This document shows, one piece after another, positions 56,401 through 62,944 of a DNA stretch of 64,000 nt. Source of the stretch: Geotrypetes seraphini. Its lineage: Eukaryota; Chordata; Amphibia; Gymnophiona; Dermophiidae. Made by a program: the position numbers and the translations under genes. The notes beneath the pieces are model-generated. The model saw nothing but the letters and a program-made list of their open reading frames with translations, was not told the DNA's origin and made no database searches. Position 1 is the first letter of the stretch. Every line of letters begins with the position of its first letter. The DNA is taken from contig NC_047094.1 of the NCBI RefSeq assembly GCF_902459505.1, positions 27,389,241 to 27,453,240 on the forward strand, written 5' to 3'.

Positions 56401-59400
56401 GGGAGGATGCCGGTTCGCAGGCCAGAAGAGTAAGCGGGAGTGGGGAGGAGGTTATAGCAGCATGCGCGGTATATGCGTGTGCGTGCTATATAAATTTTTT
56501 TTTACTGAAATGCATTGGACCCGTGCGCTATACGCGTATGCGTGTTATATGGGTGAAAATACGGTAGTCCACAATGCACTTATAATTAGGGTTACCATAT
56601 TTTGGAAGAGAAAAAAAGGGCACGTGATCCCACCCCCCAGTCTCAACCCCACCCCCACCATGCCCTTTCCCTGCATCCCACCGGTTTTTGGTAAGCCACG
56701 AGGGAGAAGAGGGTTGTCTATCATACAGCACACAGGGCCTAGCCATTACCTGATAGTCCACACTCTGCCTCTCTCTCTCCTTCCAACCCCCATCCCAAGT
56801 GGGATCCAACTCCCCATAACCACTACATTAAATCTTCAGGCAGTCTGCCCTTGAAGCCACTTTTCTGCAACGACTTCCTGTTCCTACGTGGGCAAGACCT
56901 GCAGAGAAGCGACTTCCAGGGCAGCCCAACGGCAGCAGACTCACCTTGTTGCCGCTCCCGCTGGCTGCCCGAGGATTCAATGTAGTGGCCAGGGAGGAGG
57001 TAGGTAGGGGACTCTGGAGAGACGGTTAAACCCAGATGGACTCCCTCATTAAAAAAAAAAAAACATCCGGGCACCCAGACAGTCCTTCAAAAAGAAGACA
57101 TGTTCGGATTTTCCTGGATGTATGGTAACCGTACTTATAATTATTTGCTTTAACTCTGCTAAAAGGAGAGGTCAAAATCTCTACCTGAACTTCATAAGCT
57201 CCAGATGCTTTCCCCATAGAGCCAGGCTTAATTTTCATTCCTTTGAAAGTTCCACAGACCAGCACCTGCACCAAAAGGAACGCAGTAAGGAAAACTGGGC
57301 TATGCAGTCTTTCGTACTTCAGAAAAATATTCCTGCTCAAGTCAGGGAATAAAGACCACCAGTACCTTCTCTTGTTTCTTTGAATATGTTTCCTCAAACA
57401 TCACAGGAGGCCAGGAAAAAATGTATTAGATATTATTACTTTGGCTTCTGGAAACTATTAAGGAACTTATATACTGCCTTTTTGTAGTTTATAGTTTATT
57501 TAAAATTTGATAAAACGCTTTACAATATATTTCAAAGCCTTGTACAATTAAAATAAAAAATAAATAATGGGCAAAGACAATACAAGGGCAGACAATTCAA
57601 GGACAGACATACTAAGGTGGGAAGGAGGAATAAAACAACAGGGAAGTGTGGAAGAAAATTACAATTAAAAAAAAAAATTAAAAACAGAGGGAAGATAAGA
57701 AGGGAAAGGATAGGGAAGTTTTAAAATTGATAAGAAACAAAGGTGAATTAACCACATTCAAAGCAGTTTACATACAGGTACTTCAAGCATTTTCCCTATT
57801 TGTTCCAGTGGATTCACAGTCTGTCTAATATACCTGGGACACTGGAGGATTAAGTGACTTGCCCAAGGTCACGAGGAGCAGTGCAGGATTTGAACCAACT
57901 GGAGCTCTAACCACTACGCCGCATTCTCCTCGATAACAGAATGCAGTGGACTACTGGGGCAAGGCAGAGGGGATTAAGGCCAATGGATACCCTAAGCACA
58001 GCTCAACAAATGCATTGATATTGCCCCTGGGCCCCTGAGGAATATCACTATTGTACAGAAGAAAACGTATATACGAATATTTATCAAGATTAGAAAAGAA
58101 CTGAAATTCATGTTGGATAATGGGTATGACAGACAGCAGTGAAAGAGTTAAGGGCATGACAGCTAGGAGAAAAAACCCCTTCTGTGGTGACTTTCTTCCT
58201 TTGTTGCCTTAAGCAAGTGCTTAATAGTTAATCCAGGACTTCCAGGTCAATATTCAGTCAGTGGCGCTTAACATTTTGATGACCACTGCTCGGTGTTATA
58301 CCTGGAAATTCAGTGTCAGTCTATGCCTGGGCTGGGTCCACCAAATCAAAGGCAGATGCTAAATCTTACATTAGCCATAAATAGGGTTACCAGATTTTTC
58401 CATGGCCACGCCCCCAGGCCCACCCAGTTCTGTCCCTATCGTGCCCCGTCGTGCCCCCAGCCCCACCCCCCCTTAACCTGTTTGTGCATCGGGACGGCAT
58501 CCACGCAGGCATGGCTGTGATGCAATGACGTCACGCGTGATGTCACTGTGTTGCATCCGCGCATTCGCAGATGCTGCTCCAACGTCGGGAGCTTTTCAAA
58601 ACCCAGACAAAGTGCTGGGTTTGAAAAGCCGTCCGGACCCCCGGACCTCCTCAAAAGGAGAACATGTCCGTGGAAATCCAGATGTCTAGTAACCCTAGCA
58701 ATAAACCTCTACCACAATGATCCAGGTACTTAGAAATCTCATCTTATAGTGCAACCAAAACAAGTACAGTGGAACCTCGGTTTGCGAGTAACCCGGTTTG
58801 CGAGTGTTTTGCAAGACGAGCAAAACACTCAGCAAACTTTTGCCTCGCAAACCGAGCATGTTCTGGTGTACGAGCACCTCCCCCCTGCTCTAACTGGCAT
58901 CGCACACCCCCGAACCGGCATTGCAACCCCCCCCCCCGCGAACGCCCCCCCCCCCGCGAGAACCGCAATGCACCCCCATGCTGAAAGCGGCATCCGCCCA
59001 CCCTTCCTCCCAAGCACGGTCCTTACCCCTTCTGCTCATTGTAAGGGTGAATGCGAGCTCCCGCCTCTTGCCTGGGCTGGGCCTTGAGCATCTGCGCATG
59101 CTCAAGGCCTTCTGGCTCTCGTTCTCTCGGAGAGAACTGTTCTATAATTTTTACAATCAGTTGTGTCTGACCCTGCTTTTAAACTGAGGAACAACAGTAA
59201 CATAGTTTAAGAAGGAACCACCCCTTTCTGAAAGATTCCTATACAATTCCTACAAAGGAAGCCTAAAGCCTTTTCTAGAAAAACAATTCCAAATACTAGA
59301 ATGACAAGGGTGTAACAAACTAAAAGTAGAACCCATGTTTTTAATTACTGGCTTCAAATGAGGCCATGACAGAGTGGATGAAGTGGACAGTAAAATAATT

Positions 59401-62400
59401 AGGGAAGAGAAAAATATAAAATCAGATGCATCCAATGATCCAATGACCTATTAAGTGTCTAGACAAAATGCAAAGTCTCCATAACAAAATTCAAAATCTT
59501 CAAGATATATGGTACAATCCAATCAATAAAATCAGTGTAGATTAACACAAAGCCCAACGTGGTCCGTGTTTTGGCAAAAACGAGCCTTCTTCAGGTGTCC
59601 TTTAAAGGTGTATCAAAACCGTTATGTTTAACAGAACAAAAATCTAATCCTATATAATAAAAGGCTAACTCGCGCATGCGCACTTCTATTTGCGTGTTCC
59701 GTGCGCTGTAGGTCTGTGGCCGAAGGAGTGCGCATGCGCGCGAATACGTCACCACCCGATCGCCTCCACAAGCCGGAAAGCAGCCAGACGACGATCTCCG
59801 TTCCTCCTGCACCATGGCACACCAGGCATGTCCCTGCCTCCCCCGCCGCCGGCCTCGGGTTCCTGGGGGCCGGCGGTGCGAGCCGCCCGGTCGGTGCTGA
59901 GGCCCCGCCTCCCCGCTACACAGCGCCGCCAAACCCGACAAAACGGCCCTACACTCACAGACCCGCGAGCAGGGTTGCCATGGAAACCCAGCCGGAATAA
60001 CATGCAGTCGCGCAAGGGTCAGTGAGAGGGGATCAGGAGCTAAAGAGAGATTGAAAAAAACAAACAAACAACAGTGCACAAGTAGAGAGAGACACACAGA
60101 CAGTCACATAAGGACAGGGGGCTAAAGACACAGATTGAAAAAATAACAAAACATAGAGGACAAGGAGAGAGAGAGACACAGACACTCACAGAAGGACAGG
60201 GGGCTAAAGAGACAGATTGAAAAAATAACAAAACACAGAGGACAAGGAGAGAGAGACACACAGACACTCACAGAAGGACAGGGGGCTAAAGAGACAGATT
60301 GAAAAAATAACAAAACACAGAGGACAAGGAGAGAGAGACACACAGACACTCACAGAAGGACAGGGGGCTAAAGAGACAGATTGAAAAAATAACAAAACAC
60401 AGAGGACAAGGAGAGAGAGACACACAGGGAAAAAAATGACAAACAGACATACAGCAGCCAAGGAGACAGACAGAGAGACAGTGGGCAAGGAGACAGCAAA
60501 AAAAAAAAATAAATACAAACAGCCAATGAGACAAACAGAAAAAAAAAAAAAATACAATGCCCAAGGATAAATTCAGGAAAATAAACCATACAGACATACA
60601 GTGGCCAAGGAGTTAGACTGCAAAAAACACATACAGCAGCCAATGAGACAGACAGACTGACAGCGACCAAGTAGACAATCAGCAAAAAAACACAAACAAA
60701 CACAGAAAGCAAAAAAAGAGAAACATACAGCGACCAAGGAGACAGGCATGCAACAAATAGGAAAAATATAAAAACTTTTAATAAATCAACCATACGTGAA
60801 GAAGGAATAAAAAAAAAAAAGGAAGAGACACCTACAGGGAAACACAGGATCAAGAGCATACAGAGAAAACAGAAGTTTGCAGGAATCAGGAACATATAGA
60901 GAAAGGAGAGCAGAGACCCCTGCAAGAAGAGAAAAATAGCAAAGAGACTGGGGATGAGAAAGAGAGCAGAGATGCTTGCAGGGAGAAAAAGCTAAGCAGT
61001 AATGTTACAGCTCGAGAGTGGAGACTGAGGAAGAAAGCAGAGACAGCGCTACACAGGGAAATGGAGGGAGGAAAGAGACAGAAAGAAAAATACAGACATA
61101 AATTCTAGCACCCGTTAATGTAACGGGCTTAACGACTAGTCTATAATAATAAAATGGTAAGCGCGCATGTGCACTCTAAAGCCGTGTTCCCTGATCCGTC
61201 GCGATGTAGCCACAAGAGTGCGCATGCACGCTTATATGTCACCACACAACAGTCTCCTCTTTTTCTGGCCCAGCCCGCTGAGAGGGAGAGCGACGCTGGC
61301 ACCGGGGAGGGGGGGGACGCCAGTTCAGATCGGCCGCTCCGTCTCTGCTGTCTCAGCAGCCCCCGAAGCTCCTCAGCAGCCTGTCCCGCTCCCTCGAAGG
61401 GCTCCCGATGGCGGCGCTGCTGCTGGTGGCGCTGCTCCCGCTGCTGTGCGTGAGTGACACGCCGGAGCTGGACCCCGCCTGTCAGCAGCGGATCAACCAC
61501 ATGGCGAACGGCAGTGGCTGACAGGAGGAGACAGAGGTGAGATGATGGATTGATGGGAGATAGAAAGAAGGGAGATGCTGGACTGTTGGGGGGATAGACA
61601 GAGGGGAGATTCTGCTCTGGTGGGGGGTGGGGAAAGGAAGGGAGGCCTACTGCTGCACAGGGGGAGCAGGAAGAGGTGCTGATGGATAGGGAGGGAAAAA
61701 AAGGAAGGGAGGCCTACTGCTGGACAGGGGGAGCAGGAAGAGGTGCTGATGGATAGGGGGGAAAAAGGAAGGGAGGCCTACTGCTGGACAGGGGGAGCAG
61801 GAAGAGGTGCTGATGGACAGGGGGGAGGTAAAACAAAGAGAGAAGGGCTGCTGCTAGATAAGGGGAGCAGTGAAGGGGTGGTGGTGGACACAGGGAAGGT
61901 AAAAGGAAGGGAGAATGGACAAGAGAAGCACGCAAGGGGTGGTGGTGGACAGCCAAAACAAAGAAAGACAGAAATACAGAAAGCGGCTAAGGAGTCAGAG
62001 AGAGAGAAAAAATAAAGAAAGACAGACATACATATATTCTAGCACCCGTTAATGTAACGGGCAATAAAGCTAGTAAGGATATATTGTGCCAAACATCTGC
62101 TCGCATATTTTTGCTGACTCACAGACCGTGTTCGGTCTTGTGTTAGTCTACGTACATTGAGTTTCCTGATTTGGATTGTACCACATATCTTGAAGACTTT
62201 GCATTTTGTCTAGAGGGTCTAGACACTTAAAGTCTTTTCATCCAGATCATCAGTTCCACTTGGTTTTATTGTTTTGTCTTTCCTGTGACTTTGTGGAATC
62301 CAGTGGGTTTTCTTCTTGTTTTGCAGCACATAATTAGGACTTCGCTGAACCCTACTGCATTTGTACACCCTCTTCAGTAATGAGAGTACCATAATTTATA

Positions 62401-62604
62401 TTACATAACTCTTGAACTTTAGGTTACTTGGGTGACATTCCCACGTCTCGGGAAGTTCCATAAATTTGCTTTTATCTTACCATTTCTGTTTGGCCATAGC
62501 CTTCATAGATATCCAGACCAGTATAGGTTTTCCACTGTTCCATTATTTCAGGGTTCATGGGCTCACCTGCACTCAGACAGTGATTCAAACTCTTGAACTT
62601 GTAA
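44343..62604 (-). CDS. ACSM3: Gene B: second ACSM3-like acyl-CoA synthetase (3' seven coding exons, 5' end outside window)
   Basis: Reading the minus strand, exons 62604-62481, 57265-57185, 52832-52731, 50249-50122, 47063-46964, 44946-44827 and 44429-44343 join in phase (742 nt) and end at TAG 44345-44343. They match gene A exons 7-13 in length and phase one for one. The protein keeps [28 protein letters not shown] and PKTITGK with the catalytic lysine, so it should be a mitochondrial medium-chain acyl-CoA synthetase. No stop or frameshift is seen. Two changes sit in conserved places: the Thr ending GYGQTET is Met, and GDKG/GDRG is GDRA. The partner of the 80-nt exon is not found in 62605-64000, so the first half lies past the edge. 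The gene is tail to tail with gene A, consistent with an inverted local duplication. Confidence 0.93.
44470..44575 (-). mobile_element. CORE/MIR-like SINE fragment in gene B, minus strand
   Basis: TTCAAAGCAGTTTACGTACA and TCTATCTGTCCCGTTGGGCT are the reverse of the SINE 3' half at 26884-27125. Confidence 0.7.
44827..44946 (-). CDS. ACSM3: Gene B exon equivalent to gene A exon 12
   Basis: The exon is 120 nt, with acceptor CTTTCCAG and donor GTAAGT. It encodes [20 protein letters not shown] and ends APYKYPRK, almost the same as gene A. Confidence 0.94.
45158..45351. mobile_element. hAT MITE (GGGTAGGCAATTCCGG subfamily)
   Basis: Bounded by CAAGGGTAGGCAATTCCGG and GAATTGCCTATCCCTG, with exact duplication GGATAGGG at 45150-45157 and 45352-45359. 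Confidence 0.9.
45358..45510 (-). mobile_element. CORE/MIR-like SINE, minus strand
   Basis: GTTAAGTGACTTGTCCAGAG then CACAAGGAGCTGCAGTGGAA is the reverse of the SINE core; the tRNA-like head is largely lost in a C run. Confidence 0.65.
45850..46003. mobile_element. Harbinger-like foldback
   Basis: TTTTACAAAAGCGCAC pairs with GTGCGGTTTTGTAAAA. Inner GGTATGATGAATGC and GCATTCAGTACGC follow the usual layout. Confidence 0.65.
46296..46714 (+). mobile_element. CR1-like LINE 3' region split by a MITE
   Basis: It follows 37155-37481 closely (GGACAATTTCCTGGAGGAAA through CTATTCTTATGTTC), with the 112-bp element 46461-46572 inserted in the 3' untranslated part. Confidence 0.88.
46461..46572. mobile_element. 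Harbinger-like foldback MITE nested in CR1, TTA duplication
   Basis: Ends CCCCCTCTTCTACAAAGCC and GGCTTTGTAGATGAGGGGG; TTA at 46458-46460 and 46573-46575. The CR1 copy at 37155-37481 shows the uninterrupted site. Confidence 0.92.
46964..47063 (-). CDS. ACSM3: Gene B exon equivalent to gene A exon 11 (A8 motif)
   Basis: The exon is 100 nt, with acceptor CCTCTGTAG and donor GTAAGA. It encodes [20 protein letters not shown] and [11 protein letters not shown]. The protein is identical to gene A except Ile for Thr near the end. Confidence 0.94.
47100..47780. other. Gene B intron sequence with no recognised feature
   Basis: Single-copy-looking sequence; no frame or repeat ends that I can support. 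Confidence 0.3.
47783..47975. repeat. GC-rich palindrome with a (CTG)n run
   Basis: GGAAAGGCCCTGCCGGAGCT pairs with CCAGCAGGGCCTTTCC around 47880, and GCAGCGCTGAAA pairs with TTTCAGCGCTGCC. A CTG run of six to seven units sits at about 47949-47968. Confidence 0.7.
48955..49480 (-). mobile_element. LINE 3' region, minus strand
   Basis: TGTTATACCGCTCATTTATT and TCCAAGCGGTTTACAGAATG mark the reversed tail. The long minus-strand open frame across 48511-49215 is mostly this tail plus flank. Confidence 0.55.
49624..49896. mobile_element. Harbinger-like foldback split by an hAT MITE
   Basis: GGCCTCTTTTACAAAGCC and GGCTTTGTAAAAGAGGCC are perfect inverses. The hAT element 49679-49854 sits in its centre. 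Confidence 0.9.
49679..49854. mobile_element. hAT MITE nested in a Harbinger-like element
   Basis: Bounded by CAGGGGTAGGGAACTCCGG and TTCCCTACCCCTG, with exact duplication CTCTATGG at 49671-49678 and 49855-49862. The relative at 46461-46572 has a single CTCTATGG at this point on its minus strand. Confidence 0.93.
49900..50012. mobile_element. Harbinger-like foldback fragment
   Basis: TTTAGCGCCGGCTGCGGCAG pairs with CGTGGCCGGCGCTAAA; the right part ends GGTTTTGTAAAAATAG. Confidence 0.65.
50122..50249 (-). CDS. ACSM3: Gene B exon equivalent to gene A exon 10 (A7 motif)
   Basis: The exon is 128 nt, with acceptor TTTAACCAG and donor GTAAAT. It encodes [20 protein letters not shown] and then [11 protein letters not shown], with hinge [11 protein letters not shown]. 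The Ala after GDR replaces a Gly found in gene A and in human ACSM3. Confidence 0.93.
50340..51000. other. Gene B intron sequence, mostly unrecognised
   Basis: 50830-50960 has CATACGTCCCATTTTGGGAT and CTGTCCTGTTGTCC, which looks like an old TIR-element end related to the GGTTACCATA family. The rest is unassigned. Confidence 0.35.
51001..51040. repeat. Foldback-arm motif copy
   Basis: GCCGAAACATGGACCGTGTT followed by GGGTTC is the same motif as 12941-12972 and 39700. Confidence 0.5.
51268..51450. mobile_element. Octamer-rich hAT-like MITE remnant with internal duplication
   Basis: CCAATGAATGCAAATTTACC and ATGCATATTCATTGT blocks occur twice in tandem; the ends are poorly preserved. Confidence 0.55.
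51930..52572. mobile_element. TIR element ending in AAAATACGGTA
   Basis: GTGCGTCTTATGGTCAGGTG and GACCGAAAATACGGTA at the right match 11340-11442. The left border is uncertain; repeated GGGTTGCGGGCT words occur in the body. Confidence 0.45.
52731..52832 (-). CDS. ACSM3: Gene B exon equivalent to gene A exon 9
   Basis: The exon is 102 nt, with acceptor CTCTTTCAG and donor GTAAGG. It encodes [20 protein letters not shown] and [15 protein letters not shown] matches human ACSM3 more closely than the gene A LLTHY. Confidence 0.93.
53354..53486. repeat. 30-bp inverted repeat of the foldback-arm motif
   Basis: GTTCTGACGCGTTTCGCCAA at 53354 returns inverted at 53457-53486 (GGAAGCCGGTTTGGTGAAAC) with one mismatch over 30 bp and a 73-nt loop. 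Confidence 0.85.
53487..53733. mobile_element. TAGAGAATGACA-family MITE, right half
   Basis: GTGCCTAAGAGCCAATCACA through CCGTGTCATTCTCTAG matches the right half of 26107-26826 and the block at 3250-3440. Confidence 0.7.
53767..55238. mobile_element. MITE with TACCCAAAAATTGG ends, split by other elements
   Basis: Left GGTACCCAAAAATTGGTGC pairs with CACCAATTTTTTGGGTACC at the right (55198-55217). Between them lie a GGGTTACCAGA-type end (54113), a CCTGCTGTCCTCAGAG hairpin (54596-54690 and 55080-55130) and a LINE tail near 54890. Confidence 0.55.
55331..55937. mobile_element. Harbinger-like element split by a LINE tail
   Basis: AGGGGCCCTTGTACAG at the left and TTTAGTAAAAGGTCC at the right fit the Harbinger-like ends. 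55545-55830 is a LINE 3' end with duplicated AAACTAAATAAACTTGAAAC. Confidence 0.5.
55964..56564. mobile_element. TIR element CCGTATTTTCACGC, TA target
   Basis: Left CCGTATTTTCACGCATATAA and right TTATATGGGTGAAAATACGG are inverses and TA flanks both. The subterminal regions repeat GCGTTATACGCAT-like words. The GC-rich centre has a 28-bp hairpin (56298-56325). No transposase. Confidence 0.8.
56588..57132. mobile_element. AGGGTTACCATA TIR element with 10-bp duplication
   Basis: Left AGGGTTACCATATTTTGG and right GGATGTATGGTAACCGT are inverses. ACTTATAATT occurs exactly at 56578-56587 and 57133-57142. Ends about 50 bp before the gene B exon at 57185. Confidence 0.85.
57185..57265 (-). CDS. ACSM3: Gene B exon equivalent to gene A exon 8
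   Basis: The exon is 81 nt, with acceptor TTTTGGTGCAG and donor GTAGAG. It encodes [20 protein letters not shown] and then SGAYEVQ. It is separated from the next exon by about 4.35 kb, whereas gene A has an 85-bp intron here. Confidence 0.93.
57440..57700 (-). mobile_element. LINE 3' region, minus strand
   Basis: TATACTGCCTTTTTGTAG then ATAAAACGCTTTACAATATA is a reversed LINE-type tail. Confidence 0.5.
57725..57935 (-). mobile_element. CORE/MIR-like SINE, near full length, minus strand
   Basis: The reverse complement has a tRNA-like head with GCGTAGTGGTTAGAGC and GGTTCAAATCCTGC, the core CTTGGGCAAGTCACTTAATC, and a 3' part TATGTAAACTGCTTTGAATG. Confidence 0.82.
58383..58696. mobile_element. 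AGGGTTACCAGA TIR element with about 10-bp duplication
   Basis: Left AGGGTTACCAGATTTTTCC and right AGATGTCTAGTAACCCT are inverses. Flanks AGCCATAAAT and AGCAATAAAC match at 8 of 10 positions. Confidence 0.78.
58766..59119. mobile_element. Tigger/pogo-like TIR element, left end and GC-rich body
   Basis: Begins ACAGTGGAACCTCGGTTTGC with a subterminal repeat of GGTTTGCGAGT. The right part ends in a GCCTTGAGCATCTGCGCATG hairpin (59091-59119). No inverted right terminus. Confidence 0.6.
59648..61139 (+). mobile_element. Helitron 1 (non-autonomous)
   Basis: It starts TCCTATATAATAAAAGGCTA after an A, and ends with the hairpin CCCGTTAATGTAACGGG about 9 bp before CTAG (61136-61139). TC start, CTRR end and a 3' hairpin are the Helitron signature. 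The interior has a GC-rich block (59760-60000) and an 82-bp tandem array. No Rep/helicase coding is seen. Confidence 0.88.
60110..60430. repeat. 82-bp tandem repeat in Helitron 1
   Basis: About four near-identical units with GACAGATTGAAAAAATAAC, ACAGAGGACAAGGAGAG and CACAGAAGGACAGGGGGC recur every 82 bp. More diverged GACA-rich copies extend to about 60750. Confidence 0.92.
61408..61521 (+). pseudogene. Exon-like reading frame carried in Helitron 2
   Basis: ATG at 61408 opens a 37-residue frame: [17 protein letters not shown] looks like a signal peptide, followed by [20 protein letters not shown] and a stop. GC-rich sequence precedes it and a GGTGAG donor-like site follows (61535). The PELDPAC..MANGS spacing recalls the start of the OSTM1 luminal domain (LDPEC..FANSS), with LTG readable just beyond in another frame. 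This is a weak, memory-based resemblance; it may be an unrelated or chance frame. Confidence 0.35.
61633..61840. repeat. About 64-bp tandem repeat in Helitron 2
   Basis: Three units with GGAAGGGAGGCCTACTGCTG and AGGAAGAGGTGCTGATGGA follow each other. The minus-strand Helitron at 63496 has a related array. Confidence 0.85.
62481..62604 (-). CDS. ACSM3: Gene B exon equivalent to gene A exon 7 (A5 motif)
   Basis: This is a 124-nt exon with the same CTATAAAG acceptor as gene A and donor GTAAGA. By eye it differs from the gene A exon at about 11 of 124 positions. It encodes [20 protein letters not shown] and [13 protein letters not shown]. The last codon is ATG where gene A has ACG. Confidence 0.93.
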
Positions 62605-62749
62605 CTTTATAGATATGTAAAAGAAAAACAATCTGTTTAAAAATCAACAGATAATTTTACCATGGAAAATAAATGATTATAGCATACAAAAATCAGGAAT
62701 AAAATCACAGCAAGACAGAGCTGGAAAGATATTAGTGGTTCATTTAGAC

Positions 62750-62922
62750 CAGGGGTCTCAAAGTCCCTCCTCGAAGGCCGCAATCCAGTCAGGTTTTCAG
62801 GATTTCCCCAATGAATATGCATGAGATCTATGTGCATGCACTGCTTTCAATGCATATTCAATGGGGAAATCCTGAGAACCCGACTGGATTGCGGCCCTCA
62901 AGGAGGGACTTTGAGATCCCTG
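62750..62922. mobile_element. hAT MITE (GGGGTCTCAAAGTCCC subfamily)
   Basis: Bounded by CAGGGGTCTCAAAGTCCC and GGGACTTTGAGATCCCTG, with exact duplication ATTTAGAC at 62742-62749 and 62923-62930. Very close to 15794-15966. Confidence 0.93.
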
Positions 62923-62944
62923 ATTTAGACCATTCCATTGTTAT

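Larger units (their letters stand above)
61140..62073 (+). mobile_element. Helitron 2 (non-autonomous), directly abutting Helitron 1
   Basis: It starts TCTATAATAATAAAATGG right after the CTAG of Helitron 1 and ends with the same CCCGTTAATGTAACGGG hairpin and CTAG (62070-62073), followed by T. The 5' region is alignable with Helitron 1. The interior has an exon-like frame (61408-61521) and a tandem array. Confidence 0.88.
59453..62240. mobile_element. Foldback element whose loop holds the Helitron pair
   Basis: Left arm 59453-59580 (AAGTGTCTAGACAAAATGCA through AACGTGGTCCGTG) returns inverted at about 62115-62236. The left arm continues into the motif GTGTTTTGGCAAAAACGAGC. Helitrons fill 59648-62073. 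Confidence 0.7.

Noticed and set aside
60110-60430. CRISPR-like spaced repeats
   Set aside because: Units are contiguous 82-bp tandem copies without distinct spacers, in a eukaryotic transposon.
60040-60925. Series of overlapping minus-strand frames rich in Cys, Ser and Leu
   Set aside because: They recur every 82 bp and are the translation of the tandem array in Helitron 1, not a gene family.
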